From: Hemerocallis citrina
Taxonomy: Eukaryota; Streptophyta; Magnoliopsida; Asparagales; Asphodelaceae
Reading direction: 5' to 3'
Assembly: GCA_017893485.1 (NCBI GenBank)
Contig: CM030364.1
Coordinates: 46,773,254-46,837,253, forward strand
Length of the DNA stretch: 64,000 nucleotides
Position 1 is the first letter of the stretch, and each line of letters opens with the position of its first letter. Both the position numbers and the translations under genes were made by a program. Of this stretch, positions 1 to 12,309 are shown piece by piece. The notes beneath the pieces were generated by a model. It was not told the DNA's origin. It made no database searches and was given only the letters and a program-made list of their open reading frames with translations.

Positions 1-1310
1 AGCAACTGCTATGTCTTGAACTGCTTATGATTGGAACATTGATAAGGAATTCTCTGCATAACGCAGTATGGTGATTGTGAGCTATTGAGTTTTAAGATGT
101 TTTAAGCACTTCATTGGAACTTAGAAAAAACTCATGTGCTTAGTACTCATGGTGGACACATGAGTAAGTTGGGAGAATAGCTATATGGTCGATTTGTGAT
201 TGGTATCTTAATGTCTGAGTCTATCAATTGTCGGGTGTTGGTGTTTTTGTATGTTACCTTCATTCACAAATTTCTATGCATCTTTTGGGCGCCGATGGAC
301 TACTCGCTGAGGGTCACGGGCCGGGAATTCGGTCGAAGACTTGTGAAAGTATTGGAAATCGGTGAATGTTGATTCACCGTGATTAATTGCTATTTTTTTT
401 TTGACAGACCAGTCAGGCTCAACATTTGTTTAAGGCACCGTGCATGATTTGAGTGATAAACATATTTTCAGTAAACTATATGTAATTAAGCTTTCTTCAT
501 TGTTCGCTTGAAGACCGAGTTGGTGTTAGGGGTAATACCCTATAATTTGATTCGTTCTAAGAGCCAGCTCTAGGCAGTGATAACCAGGGTTGTCACTTCC
601 TGTCATTAGGTATACGTGTTGCTGTGCGTATCTCGCACTGTTGATTCCTAAAGTATCTTGGTAAGAACAGAAGGGTTCCTATCGGATAGGGGGCTTAAAT
701 CTTCGAGACCGTCATGTTCTTATGTTAAGTGGACACGAACAGACCATGGGGCTGCTGTCTCATGGATCTTTGGCACCATAGATATGCGGTTGTGTATTTT
801 TAAGATCGTCTCGGCATTTGGTGTGATCCAGACCGGATTGGGGCACTAGTGGCAAACAAAGACATCACTATGTTTAGCAGTAATAACTGCAGGATTCACC
901 AGACACGATTGTATCTATCAGGAACAGATTGAGTACAATAGTAGAATATATTTGCATGGCGATGGTTCAAAACCCTGAAATTGGAGGAAACGGCTTGATC
1001 TAGAACATATGTAGTATGGGATGCATCCATATCCAGAGTCTTGCTGACATTAGACTAAGTGCATTTATTTTCTGTGCATTGTGTACTAAGCATTAGACTT
1101 CAGATCATGGCATACACTGACACTAGAAAATTAGGATGCATGTTTCTGTTTTCATTAAAGACTGATTGTGATTGCTAGTTGGAGATCGTTGTTTCTTATC
1201 AGCATTGCGTCAGTATAAGTACTGACGTGCGCACTCAATTTGATGCTGGATACTGGGTCGCGAGTATAGGAGAACTCAAGACAAGCAGGGCATCCTAGTG
1301 GAGTGGCAGT
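1..1310 (+). mobile_element. Tekay-type LTR, left part (interrupted)
   Basis: No coding region is seen here. Short blocks match the complete Tekay LTR further right: ACATATGTAGTATGGGATGCA at about 1006 resembles the sequence near 28380. The stretch continues after the Athila insertion at 11936-12309, where it ends in GGGGCGTTATA, much like the GGGGCG end of the other Tekay LTR. The LTR start lies left of the window. The 5 bp GCAGT at 1306-1310 recur at 11931-11935, so this was one continuous sequence before Athila inserted. Confidence 0.6.
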
Positions 1311-1536
1311 TGATAAATCTATTAATGTCCACATTTTGGAGCAATAATCTGAATGCAATTAGACAATTAAACTCTCTTTCTTTGGTAATTTATTCTTCTT
1401 TTCTCTTTTCCATAGGAAACAGCTTAAAAGCAACTAAACGAAGCAGATTCAAGACTAATCCAGCACTGTGAGGATGATACACTGGAATGAAGAACCCTAA
1501 TTTTGCATCAAAACATTTCTGAGAAGCTGCTGAATA

Positions 1537-1702
1537 CAGTCGACTGATTCCTTGACTACAGTCGACTGAACAGAGTGGGTTGAGTTGCCGAAGCTTTGCA
1601 GAACAGTCGACTGACTCCTATTCAACAGTCGACTGCTATGACTAGTTTGAGTTCCTAAAAGTTCGCGGAACAGTCGACTGATTCTTAGCCAATAGTCGAC
1701 TG
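1537..1702. promoter_or_regulatory. Array of six CAGTCGACTG palindromes in Athila U3
   Basis: The 10-bp palindrome CAGTCGACTG starts at 1537, 1559, 1604, 1626 and 1671, with a one-base variant at 1693. Spacing alternates 22 and 45 bp, giving three 67-bp units with a pair in each. Spacers have diverged more than the palindromes. A further pair lies at 2370 (one mismatch) and 2391, and two AAGTCGACTT copies lie at 2077 and 2098. The array is 240-400 bp upstream of the TATA box, where an enhancer would be expected. Function is inferred only. Confidence 0.7.
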
Positions 1703-1937
1703 AACGGGCATGAAATCTGGAATTAGAGATAACAACAGTTGAGATTCACCCTCATCCAAATCCGCAAATAAATTAGATTTAGTGGTAAAAATCCAGGTTA
1801 GCTGCAAATAACAACTTTCCAACAATCAAGTTAGAGACCTGGGTTTGGCAAGTATTAAGATTTGACTCAATCCATATCTGATGTGTGAGAAGATAGAAAT
1901 CTGGAACTTGAGATCTGTAGATGGGGGCAAAAGAAAC

Positions 1938-1947
1938 TATAAAAAGG
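1938..1947 (+). promoter_or_regulatory. TATA box of Athila 5' LTR
   Basis: TATAAAAAGG in the middle of the LTR, preserved at 10811-10820 in the 3' LTR. Transcription of the element would begin about 30 bp downstream. Confidence 0.7.
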
Positions 1948-3063
1948 TGGGAATACACAGTTTAGAAGATATCTCGAATCAGGAAAAAAATATATCTAAG
2001 AGAGAAGGAATCAACGAAAGAAGATCAAGTACAATCAAACAAAGGAGGAGATCGAGTGCCATTGGAGGACGAGATCAAGTCGACTTAGAAGCAAATCAAG
2101 TCGACTTCAAAGCTGAACATCATACAAATCAGTGCTACTTTTTCTCTCTCTAGTTTTTGTTCTTATGGTTAGAGTCATGTATTCAAAATTGTTAGTCAAT
2201 AAAAGTTGGATTATGTGCAACTAAATTTATTGTTGGGCTGATTGAAACCTTAGTCATGTAGTGTTTTACAAAACTTCTAAAGCACTACTTTTATCACTTA
2301 TTGATTAAATCTGGTTGTCTTGATCAAACTTATAATATGAATCAAACATGTGTTAGAAAGTTCGCAGTTCAGTCGGCTGAGATCTAGCGACAGTCGACTG
2401 AACTGAAGAACCTTAAGTTATCAAGTTGCTTATTATAAAATTGAATCTGTTATATGAGTAATAGAGATGACCAATGTCTTATGCTCATAACTAGTAACAC
2501 AAGAATCATTTAGGTTCTTGGTTTAATCAACTTGGAGGATCTAGATTTGATACCAACTTCTAGAGCTTTGAGTGTTTGTTAATTTCCATCGTTCCTATGC
2601 TTTCTTCAAGTGCAACTTAGTAGATATCATGCTAAATACTTAAGGAAAGAAACGAATTAGAGTAGATACCATGCCTAATTCTTAGTCTAGGGAAATCTTA
2701 AATTTAAGGAGTAAATATCATGCCCTTAAATGAACAAACATGAGTGATTTGAGTAGTGCAGAAGTTAATTTAGCATTCGTGAATATAGGTGGAAATCAAG
2801 CCCAACTAATTCAATAGATATTTTGTGATTCAAATTGAGGACTACTTGATCTAGATCTCATTTCCTTTCAAAACATACTTTTAGAACAAAACTTTATGAC
2901 AAGCATTTCTGATTATTGATTAGTGAGTTAATTACTACAATCTCTGTGGGATCGTCCATTGCTTTTCACTACGCTTCTGAAAACGATTCGTACACTTGCG
3001 AGGTTTTATAATTTGTATTTAGATTATCTATTCATTTAGATAACTGAGTTGTCAACAAGTTTT

Positions 3064-3081
3064 TGGCGCCGTTGCCGGGGA
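3064..3081 (+). other. Primer-binding site, tRNA-Asp
   Basis: TGGCGCCGTTGCCGGGGA, 6 bp after the 5' LTR. It is the complement of the 3' end of plant tRNA-Asp, the primer usual for Athila elements. Confidence 0.9.
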
Positions 3082-3327
3082 TTGTTTAGTATTTTAACTT
3101 GCAAATCAATTTCTTTTTATTAACTGAAAACTATGAATATTTTCTTTTAGGTACAGTCCAATTAAGAGGCTACAAGTTTTTGGCATATGCACGGGAGACG
3201 ATCACTTCATCCCAAGCTACTACCTATTAACCAAGAGATAGAGCACACTCTACACAAACTAAGTCAGCCCAGTTGACTGTCTTTAGGGTGTAAGTAGACC
3301 GTACCGCAGAACATTCCAAAGGCAACA

Positions 3328-5475
3328 ATGGGTGAGGAAGTACCAAATCGAGTACCAATGCAGGACAAATTCACTCCGAAGAATATTGGGCAACCTTCTT
3401 GCATAGCTTATCAACCGAATGTCACAGGGAATATGCACCTATCACCTCAGTTACTCAGCATGGTTTCCCACTTTAGTGGCAAACTAGACGAAGATCCTCA
3501 TCTCCACTTGTAAGATTTCTTTGATCTTTGCAGAACGCAAAGCATCCAAGGGCTTACCCCTAAACAAATCAGGTTAATTTTGTTTCTATTTTCATTAAAA
3601 CTTAATGCTAAATTGTCGTATAATTCTTTGGAACCAGTATCAATTCAATCATGGGAGCAATTAGCAACAAAGTTCTTGAAGAAATTTTTCCCAGCTCAAA
3701 AAACCAAACAACCAAAAAGGGAAATTCAACTTTTCCAACAAAAAGATGGCGATTTGTTTTTCAAGGCATGGAAGGACTTTAAGAACAAACTTCTCAAGTG
3801 TCCTACGCACAACATGCCTAAGGATGATCAGGTACAAGCATTCTATGAGGGTTTAAATGACACTAACAAAGCAATTGTAGATTCAGCTTGCAATGGAATC
3901 TTGATGAGGAAGAGTGGTGAGGAGGCCATCGAGCTATTCGAAGAACTCAGTGAGAACTCACAACAATTCTCAACAAGGGGAAGGGGGTTTTCGAAAAAAT
4001 AGGGAGTTTACGAAATTTCTACTAGTAATAACATGCAATTAGAAATGGTAACCTTGAACAAAAAAATTGATATGCTTGTTAATGCAATTTCGACACTAGG
4101 TGGCGTAAAAAACCAAGCAAAAGAAATTTGTGCAATTTGTTTCCACTCTGATCATACAACTGATGCATGTCCCATGTCTTCTTTCACAGATCAGGAGCAC
4201 GCAAACTACGTAGGACAGGGAGTGTTTCCACCCAAGAACAACCCCTTCTCGAACACGTACAACCTAGGGTGGAGAAACCATCCAAATTTCTCATGGAACA
4301 ATAATCAAAACAATCAAGGCACTCAAATCGCACAAGGGCATGCGCGAAACTTTCAGATTGGGAATGGATTTGATCGGCCAGTTCAAGAACAGAAAAAGTT
4401 GGATTTCGAATCCATCGTTCTTCAATTACTCCAACAGCAACATCAAACAAGCAACCAACAAGGGCAGGCCATTCAAAAATTGGAGACCCAAATTGGTCAA
4501 ATTGCTAAGGAGTTAAGTAAAAGAAAGGCAGGAGAACTCCCATCGCAAACCATACCAAATCCTAGAGGACAAGAACAGCTCAAATTGGTGACAACCCTAA
4601 GAAGTGGTAAGATAATCGACAGCAAAGTTGGAACAAACACGAACGAATCAGACACACGACCAGCAAAATCTTTGGGTTCCAACAAGGTAAGTGAAAAAGA
4701 AAGGGTAGTATTGCCACCATTCCCTCAAAGGTTAGTCAAGCAAAAGAAAGAACAACATTTACTTGATATCTTTGAAACTCTCAGGAAGGTAGAAATCAAT
4801 ATTCCCCTACTTGATGCTATTAATCAAATTCCTTCTTATGCCAAATTTTTGAAAGAATGTTGTACTCACAAGAGAACGTTTCAGGTTCGGGAGAATGTGG
4901 CTCTAACAGAGGAAGTGAGTGCGGTATTGTTGAGGAAATTACCTCCTAAATTGAAGGATCCAGGTAGTTTTACCATTCCATGCAGGGTTGGTGAGCATTT
5001 CTTTAAAAATGCACTGTTAGACTTAGGGGCAAGCATCAATCTTCTTCCATACTCTGTTTACAAAGAACTAGGTTTGGGGGAACTTAAACCAACATCAATC
5101 ACCTTGCAATTGGCTGATCGGAGCATCAAGAGACCTAGAGGTATTTTGGAAGATGTCTTGGTTCAGGTAAATGATTTTATTTTGCCAGTAGATTTTGTTG
5201 TTTTAGATATGGAAGACTCTTCAATGCCATCTTCTTTACCGATCATCTTAGGTAGACCCTTTATGAGTACTGCTGATATAAAAATTTGTGTTAAAAATGG
5301 CACTATAAGTATGAAAATAAATGGTGAAAAGATTGAGTTTAAAATGTTTGATGCACCAAAATTACCACACGATGATCATGAATGTTATAATATTGATGTG
5401 GTTCAGGAGATTGTTGACCAAACATTTCAGGTACATAGCGTCGATCCACTACAGCCGCAATTACACACTCTCTAA
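3328..5475 (+). pseudogene. Athila gag-protease, broken by two in-frame stops
   Basis: Three blocks (3328-3513, 3580-4002, 4033-5475) share one reading frame and are separated only by stop codons at 3511-3513 and 4000-4002. The capsid-like part lies at 3580-3950. A zinc knuckle CX2CX4HX4C (CAICFHSDHTTDAC) is coded near 4132-4173. A retropepsin follows at about 5010-5280, with LDLGAS as the catalytic motif (DLG in place of the usual DTG, as in Athila) and ILGRPF near its C-terminus. In life this polyprotein packages the element RNA and cuts itself. The start at 3328 is a guess. A frame change separates it from pol. Confidence 0.85.
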
Positions 5476-5573
5476 CACTATCTCGAGTTGAACAGGAATT
5501 TGATGATTGGAGGATTACAGAGACAGTACACTACCTTGAAAATCAAAAATCATGTTCAGGTAAGTTTGCACCT

Positions 5574-7433
5574 GTGTTTGAAAATCTTGTGTCTGATAAA
5601 ACTTTTGTTTCTTCTGTTACCAGGACACCAGACGTGGAGCTAAAGCCGCTACCTGAACACTTGAAGTATGCATACTTGGGTGAAAACCAGATGTTACCTG
5701 TGATAGTTGCTGCAAACTTGAGTATGCAGGAAGAAGAAAAGCTGTTGAGAGTATTGCGAGAACACAAGGGTGCATTAGGGTGGACCATTGCAGATATCAA
5801 GGGAATAAGTCCATCCAAGTGCATGCATAAGATACTTCTTGAAGACAATGCAAAACCTAGCAGGGAAGCACAAAGAAGGCTTAATCCACACATGAAGGAA
5901 GTAGTGAGAACAGAACTCCTTAAGCTACTAGATGTTGGCATCATCTACCCTATCTCAGATAGCAAATGGGTGAGTCCTATACATGTAGTGCCTAAGAAAA
6001 GTGGAGTCACAATGGTGAAGAATGATGAGAATGAGCTTATCCCTACAAGGATGACCACAGGTTGGAGGGTATGCATTGACTACAGGAAGCTGAATAACGA
6101 AACCAGGAAAGATCACTTCCCTCTTCCTTTTATTGATCAAATGTTAGAAAGATTAGCAGGATATAGTCATTATTGTTTTTTAGATGGTTATAGTGGCTAT
6201 AATCAAATTGCTATTTCTCCAGAAGATCAAGAAAAAACTACTTTTACATGCCCTTTTGGTACTTTTGCATACAGGAGGATGCCTTTTGGATTGTGCAACG
6301 CACCAGCTATATTTCAGAGATGCATGATGAGTATATTTTCAGACATGGTGGAAAGGTTCATCGAGGTATTTATGGATGATTTCAGTATTTTTGGATCTTG
6401 TTTTGATGAATGCCTTAACCATTTGGAGCTCGTGCTTGAGAGATGTGAAGAATGCAATTTGGTGCTGAATTGGGAAAAGTGCCATTTTATGGAACAACAA
6501 GGCATTGTCTTAAGTCATGTGGTGTCCAAAAAAGGCATCGAGGTGGACAAGGCAAAAATTGACATCATATCGAAGCTACCCCCTCCTACTACAGTCAAGG
6601 GTGCAAGGAGTTTTCTTGGACATGCAGGGTTCTATAGAAGATTTATAAAAGATTTTTCCAAAATCTCCAGACCCCTTTGTGGATTGTTAGCTAAGGATGT
6701 TGAGTTTGCATGGACAGAAGAGTGCACGAATGCTTTCGTTACATTGAAAAATCTTCTCATTTCCGCACCCATCATCATGGCACCGGATTGGACCCGTCCT
6801 TTCGAGCTTATGTGTGATGCAAGTGATTATGCGTTGGGAGCTGTTTTAGGTCAGAGAATAAATAAGGTACCCCATGCTATTTACTATGCTTCTCGAACTT
6901 TAAATGATGCACAGCTTAATTATTCCACTACTAAAAAAGAAATGTTAGCTGTCATTTTTGCTGTAGAGAAGTTTAGATCATATTTGATTGGATCAAAAGT
7001 CATTGTTTTCACTGACCATGCTACTTTGAGATATTTGTTTGCAAAAAAGGATGCTAAACCTAGGTTGATTAGATGGGTGCTTTTGCTTCAAGAGTTTGAT
7101 CTCGAAATTAGAGACAAGAAGGGGAGTGACAATGTTGTTGCAGATCACTTGTCCAGGTTACTGCATGATGAAGAGAGAAATGTGTCCCCACTGAATGAAA
7201 ACTTTCCAGATGAACACTTATTTGAAATAAATATACAACTTCCATGGTATGCAGATATTGTTAATTATCTCACTGCTCATGTTTTTCCTCCAGGTATGAT
7301 GAGTCAAGAAAGAAAGAGGTTGGCGGCCATGTGCAAGCACTATTATTGGGATGATCCTTACTTGTTCAAATTCTGCCCTGATCAAATTGTAAGAAGATGT
7401 GTGTCAGAAGAAGAGCAAACGAGTATTCTGTAA
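5574..7433 (+). pseudogene. Athila reverse transcriptase and RNase H
   Basis: A 619-codon open stretch. The RT palm is recognisable from [12 protein letters not shown] (about 6060), through the catalytic FMDDFSIFG (about 6370), to the connection domain [12 protein letters not shown]. RNase H follows from about 6770: [33 protein letters not shown] and [10 protein letters not shown] carry its D, E and D residues. It ends in the start of the integrase linker. These enzymes copy element RNA into DNA. The frame is offset from gag-protease by a shift between 5475 and 5574 and lost again near 7420, so this enzyme block is open but disconnected from its neighbours. Confidence 0.9.
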
Positions 7434-8540
7434 CATTGCCACCAATATGCATGTGGATGACACTTTGGGACAAAAAGGACAACACTTAAGGTATTACAAT
7501 CTGGTTTTTATTGGCCTAATGTATTCAAAGATGCCTTTTCTTTTTGTAAGACTTGTGATAGATGCCAAAGGACAGGCAACATCTCTTCCAGAAATCAAAT
7601 GCCACTGAAAAACATTCAAGTAATTGAGCTTTTTGATGTATGGGGGATCGACTTCATGATTCCTTTTCCTAACTCACTTGGTTATTTATATATTCTTGTG
7701 GGTATGGATTATGTGTCTAAATGGGTCGAGGCTGTCCCCTCAAAAACTAATGATCACAAAGTTGTTGTCAAGTTTTTACATGAAAACATCTTCACCAGGT
7801 TCGGTACACCAAGGGCAATAATTAGTGATGGAGGTAGTCACTTCAATAATTTTCCATTTGCTTCTTTGATGAAGAAGTATGGGATTACACATAAAGTGGG
7901 TACTCCATATCATCCTCAAACCAGTGGGAAAGTGGAGATTAGCAACAGAGAAATCAAGAGCATTTTGGAAAAGACCGTAAATACAAGCAGAAGGGATTGG
8001 TCGCTACGCTTGAATGATGCATTGTGGGCATATAGAACTGCATACAAGATGCCCATTGGCATGTCACCATATCGTCTGGTCTTTGGAAAAGCATGTCATC
8101 TTCTGGTGGAATTGGAACACAAAGCTTATTGGGCTATTAAAAAGTTCAATTTTGATATGAAACAAGCAGGTGACAAAAGAAGATTGCAGCTGAATGAGCT
8201 CGAAGAATTGAGGCATGATGCATATGAGAATGCAAAGTTATACAAAGAACGGACCAAGATATACCATGATAAACAGTTGGCAAGGAAGGAGTTTCATGAG
8301 GGACAGAAGGTATTGATATACAACTCGAAATTACGACTTTTTCCAGGCAAGCTTATGTCAAGATGGTATGGTCCGTACATTGTTACGAAGGTTTTCCCAC
8401 ATGGAGCTTTGGAGGTTCATATCAAAGAGAAAAATCAAACATTTAAGGTGAACGGGCATAGGGCGAAGCCTTACATTGAGATGAGTTTTGAGCTGCGAGA
8501 GGAAGATATAACTCTTCAAACTATTCAATACATTGCATAA
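7399..8540 (+). pseudogene. Athila integrase, frameshifted
   Basis: The N-terminal zinc-binding part (about 7420-7600) is read in one frame (7399-7608) and the catalytic core in another (7599-8540), so at least one frameshift breaks it. The core shows the D,D-35-E triad: first Asp in VWGIDFM (about 7645), second in IISDGG (about 7825), Glu in [13 protein letters not shown]. The C-terminal domain after about 8280 ([20 protein letters not shown]) resembles that of Athila. No chromodomain is seen. Integrase would insert the cDNA and make the 5-bp duplications. Confidence 0.88.
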
Positions 8541-10169
8541 ACTCGTCAAGTCTAGCTGAAGACAAGAAACGCAGCGCTTATTGGGAGGCAACCCAATTGT
8601 CAGGGAAGTTCTTACACTTTTCTCTTTACTTATTTCTCTTTATTCATTTTTTTATTCATTTTCTTTCCTTTAAACTGGATGGTGACACATGTCTATTTTA
8701 AGTTTTTCAAACATTGAGGACAATGTTCCATCTAAGTTTAGGGGTATTTATTCACATTTGGAGTCTTTTGATTATGTGCAAAAAAAAAAAAAAAAAAACC
8801 CTTCCAACAACAATGATGAGAACATGAGCTCAGTTACTATAGGTAGAGAGTGGAGAACAAGTATTAATTATGGTCTTTATCTTTAAAAATGTTAATAACT
8901 TATCATATGGATCATGCTTGAAACTTTTATTCATTTGGCCATGTCAATTCGACAAATTTTGAAAAAGAATAGCTAGTTCAACTATGAGTAAACTTAAATA
9001 CACAAATTGTGAGTTTTGAGCCTAACACATATATTTTTTGTGAGAGTCACACACTTGAAGATCTCAGTATTCATGACTACATGTATCTACATTCTTGAGA
9101 TGAACTAGAACTTATTTTTGTTACTTTTTTGAAACTTATTTTGGATTTTGCATGAAAACTTGGAAGTGATTAAGGCACCTAAGAATCTATCACCAAAGAC
9201 AAATAGCCTACCCAACATCAATTATTCACTAGTTGCCCCTTTGAAGCCTATAAAAGTTTTTTTTTTTTTTTGTGAGACACATCATCCTTAACCATGCCTA
9301 GATAAATAGGTTACCTTACCTATATCTATTGAATTAGTAGAGCAAAAATTGTAAAAGAGATGTGGTATGTCAAGGTGAGAGGTTGAATTATATATATAAA
9401 TGGAAAGAAAAGTTGGAGGATTTGTCGTAAGAAATATGAAAAGTTGTTCATCAAATGAAAAATGCTAAGTTGTGGGTGGTTGAGAGGTGTTGGTAGAAAT
9501 AAAATATAGGCCTGTGATATATGGCCTTAAAAAAAATAAAAATAAAAATAAAAAAAGAAAGAAAAAAAAGGTGGGGGGGGGGGGGGGGGGGGAAAGGGGG
9601 GGGGGAAGAAATATAATCTCTTAGAACAATACAAGTTGCTCTACTAATTCCTTAGAAATTTTGTATTCCTTTTCCCCTTCAGTTGTTTAACCCCCACCCA
9701 TGGCCCCATTACAACCTATACACGACCTTTTGATCCAAGTATTGTGCAAATCAATGGAGTGAAGATATAGTAGCAAGATCAAGCATATGGTTTCATTTCA
9801 TCCAAGTAATGAATATTTGTCAAGAGATCTAATTTGAACTACCCATGTTAATGTGAGCTATTATTTTTTTTTTGGGAGTGTATGCCATGGTGAAATTTTG
9901 GAGTTGCAATATAGTTGAACTTGCTAACCTTAATCATGATTATGTTGCATAGGCATTGGTCACCCTACTTATTGATGTTCAAGTTGAGTATTCTTGTGAA
10001 TAAGTGATTAACATTTGAACTAATATTTTTTTAGGCCTATCTTAATGCTTGTTCTAATCTTGATACTAAAAGTAGCAAGTTCTCTGAGGTAAATGTTGGA
10101 AGGGTCAAGGTGTTCTTGCGATGTGAGTAGTGTCAATTTTCATTTTTACTTGAGGACAAGCAAAAGCTA
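8541..10169 (+). other. Athila 3' non-coding region
   Basis: About 1.6 kb between integrase and PPT without a convincing ORF. Many Athila copies carry an envelope-like gene here, and none is seen. It holds a 19-bp A run (8780-8798) and the G tracts listed separately. Confidence 0.7.
9573..9605 (+). repeat. Homopolymer G tracts
   Basis: Twenty consecutive G (9573-9592), three A, then ten G (9596-9605), preceded by an A-rich stretch from about 9529. Such a run could fold as a G-quadruplex. It could also be an assembly or polymerase-slippage artefact. Confidence 0.8.
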
Positions 10170-10183
10170 AGTTTGGGGGTATT
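10170..10183 (+). other. Polypurine tract of Athila
   Basis: AGTTTGGGGGTATT directly before the 3' LTR. G-rich tracts of this form prime plus-strand synthesis in Athila-like elements. Confidence 0.75.
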
Positions 10184-11930
10184 TGATAAATCTATTAATG
10201 TCCACATTTGGGAGCAATAATCTAAATGCAATTAGACAATTAATCTCTCTATCTTTGGTAATTTATTCTTCTTTTCTCTTTTCCATAAGAAACAGCTTAA
10301 AAGCAACTAAACGACGCAGATTCAAGACTAATCCAGCACTGTGAGGATGATACACTGGAATGAAGAACCCTAATTTTGCATCAAAACATTTCTGAGAAGC
10401 TGCTGAACACAGTCGACTGATTCCTTGACTAATGTCGACTGAACAGAGTGGGTTGAGTTGCCGAAGCTTTGTAGAATAGTCGACTGACTCCTATTCAACA
10501 GTCGACTGCTATGACTGGTTTGAGTTCCCAAAAGTTTGCGGAATAGTCGACTGATTCTTAGCCAATAGTCGACTGAACGGGCATGAAATCTGGAATTAGA
10601 GATAAGAACAGTTGAGATTCACCCTCATCCAAATCCGCAAATAAATCAGATTTAGTGGTAAAAATCCAAGTTAGCTGCAAATAACAACTTTCCAATAATC
10701 AAGTTAGAGACCCGGGTTTGGCAAGTATTAAGATTTGACTCAATCCATATCTGATGTGTGAGAAGATAGAAATCTGGAACTTGAGATCTGTAGATGGGGG
10801 CAAAAGAAACTATAAAAAGGTGGGAATACACAGTTTAGAAGATATCTCGAATCAGGAAAAAAATATATCTAAGAGAGAAGGAATCAACGAAAGAAGATCA
10901 AGTACAATCAAACAAAGGAGGAGATTGAGTGCCACTGGAGGACGAGATCAAGTCGACTTAGAAGCAGATCAAGTCGACTTCAAAGCTGAACATCATACAA
11001 ATCAGTGCTACTTTTTCTCTCTCTAGTTTTTGTTCTTATGGTTAGAGTCATGTATTCAAAATTGTTAGTCAATAAAAGTTGGATTATGTGCAACTAAATT
11101 CATTGTTGGGCTGATTAAAACCTTAGTCATGTAGTGTTTTACAAAACTTCTAAAGCACTACTTTTATCACTTATTGATTAAACCTGGTTGTCTTGATCAA
11201 ACTTATAATATGAATCAAACATGTGTTAGAAAGTTCGCAGTTCAGTCGACTGAGATCTAGCGACAGTCGACTGAACTGAAGAACCTTAAGTTATCAAGTT
11301 GCTTATTATCAAATTGAAACTGTTATATGAGTAATAGAGATGACCAATGTCTTATGCTCATAACTAGTAACACAAGAATCATTTAGGTTCTTGGTTTAAT
11401 TAACTCGGAGGATCTAGATTTGATACCAACTTCTAAAGCTTTGAGTGTTTGTTAATTTCCATCGTTCCTATGCTTTCTTCAAGTGCAACTTAGTAGATAT
11501 CATGCTAAATACTTAAGGAAAGAAACGAATTAGAGTAGATACCATGCCTAATTCTTAGTCTAGGGAAATCTTAAATTTAAGGAGTAGATACCATGCCCTT
11601 AAATGAACAAACATGAGTGATTTGAGTAGTGCAGAAGTAAATTTAGCATTCGTGACTATAGGTGGAAATCAAGCCCAAATAATTCAATAGATATTTTGTG
11701 ATTCAAATTGTGGACTACTTGATCTAGATCTCATTTCCTTTCAAAACATACTTTTAGAACAAAACTTTATGACAAGCATTTCTGATTATTGATTAGTGAG
11801 TTAATTACTACAATCTCTGTGGGATCGATCCTTGCTTTTCACTACGCTTCTGAAAACGATTCGTACACTTGCGAGGTTTTATAATTTGTGTTTAGATTAT
11901 CTATTCATTTAGATAACTGAGCTGTCAACA
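10184..11930 (+). repeat. Athila 3' LTR
   Basis: Same length and ends as 1311-3057. The palindrome array is present but has lost bases at some sites (for example TAGTCGACTG in place of CAGTCGACTG, and AATGTCGACTG near 10431). Confidence 0.95.
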
Positions 11931-11935
11931 GCAGT

Positions 11936-12309
11936 TTACTTACCTACCATTCGAGCAGGCACAGAAATATCAGAGTCGCGCAGCGGAAGACTCAAACCGA
12001 GGGGCAAGTCCCAGGGAAGCAGATTGACCACTCAGCAGAGTTCGGCAGTGACCCATTGATTGTCATTCTGGAAGACAACTGATAGTTTTACAAGAGAAGT
12101 CTGGATATTTTGTAATCAGTTGTAATGAGTTAATGTAGTTTGTATTTCTTGTTCAGGAACAATATACATTTGTAATTAATGATGTAATGACTTAATTGGC
12201 AATAAAAAGTTTTAAAATTTTCCTGTTATTTACTGTGTTGAGATGTATTTGAAGGTAAAGATTCTGGTTGTGTCACGAATACCCGGTAACGGGGATCCGG
12301 GGCGTTATA
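11936..12309 (+). mobile_element. Tekay-type LTR, right part after the Athila insertion
   Basis: Continuation of 1-1310 after TSD copy GCAGT. The end GTGTCACGAATAC...GGGGCGTTATA is laid out like GTGCCACGTATTT...GGGGCGCTCCA at the end of the LTR at 25858-29006. An AATAAA signal lies at about 12201. No gene. Confidence 0.55.

Larger units (their letters stand above)
1311..3057 (+). repeat. Athila 5' LTR
   Basis: Runs from TGATAAATCT to GTCAACA and pairs end to end with 10184-11930, the same length. Its U3 carries the GTCGAC palindrome array, followed by a TATA box at 1938 and an AATAAA signal at about 2198. Several differences from the 3' LTR change C to T or G to A in the palindromes, as expected from deamination of methylated cytosines. 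Confidence 0.95.
1311..11930 (+). mobile_element. Athila-lineage Ty3/gypsy retrotransposon, complete but decayed
   Basis: A 10,620-bp element with two 1,747-bp LTRs that begin TGATAAATCT and end GTCAACA. It has a perfect 5-bp TSD (GCAGT at 1306-1310 and 11931-11935), a PBS complementary to tRNA-Asp and a G-rich PPT. Gene order is gag, protease, RT, RNase H, integrase, as in Ty3/gypsy. The DLGAS protease active site, the integrase motif [10 protein letters not shown] and the tRNA-Asp primer are typical of Athila. There is no envelope-like ORF in the 1.6 kb after integrase. Coding frames are broken, so the copy is not autonomous. In the LTR parts compared by eye the two differ by about 2-4%. 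Confidence 0.92.

Noticed and set aside
1881..2153. 90-codon ORF present in both Athila LTRs (also 10754-11026)
   Set aside because: It spans the TATA box and the likely transcription start, has no domain, and is shared only because the LTRs are copies of each other.
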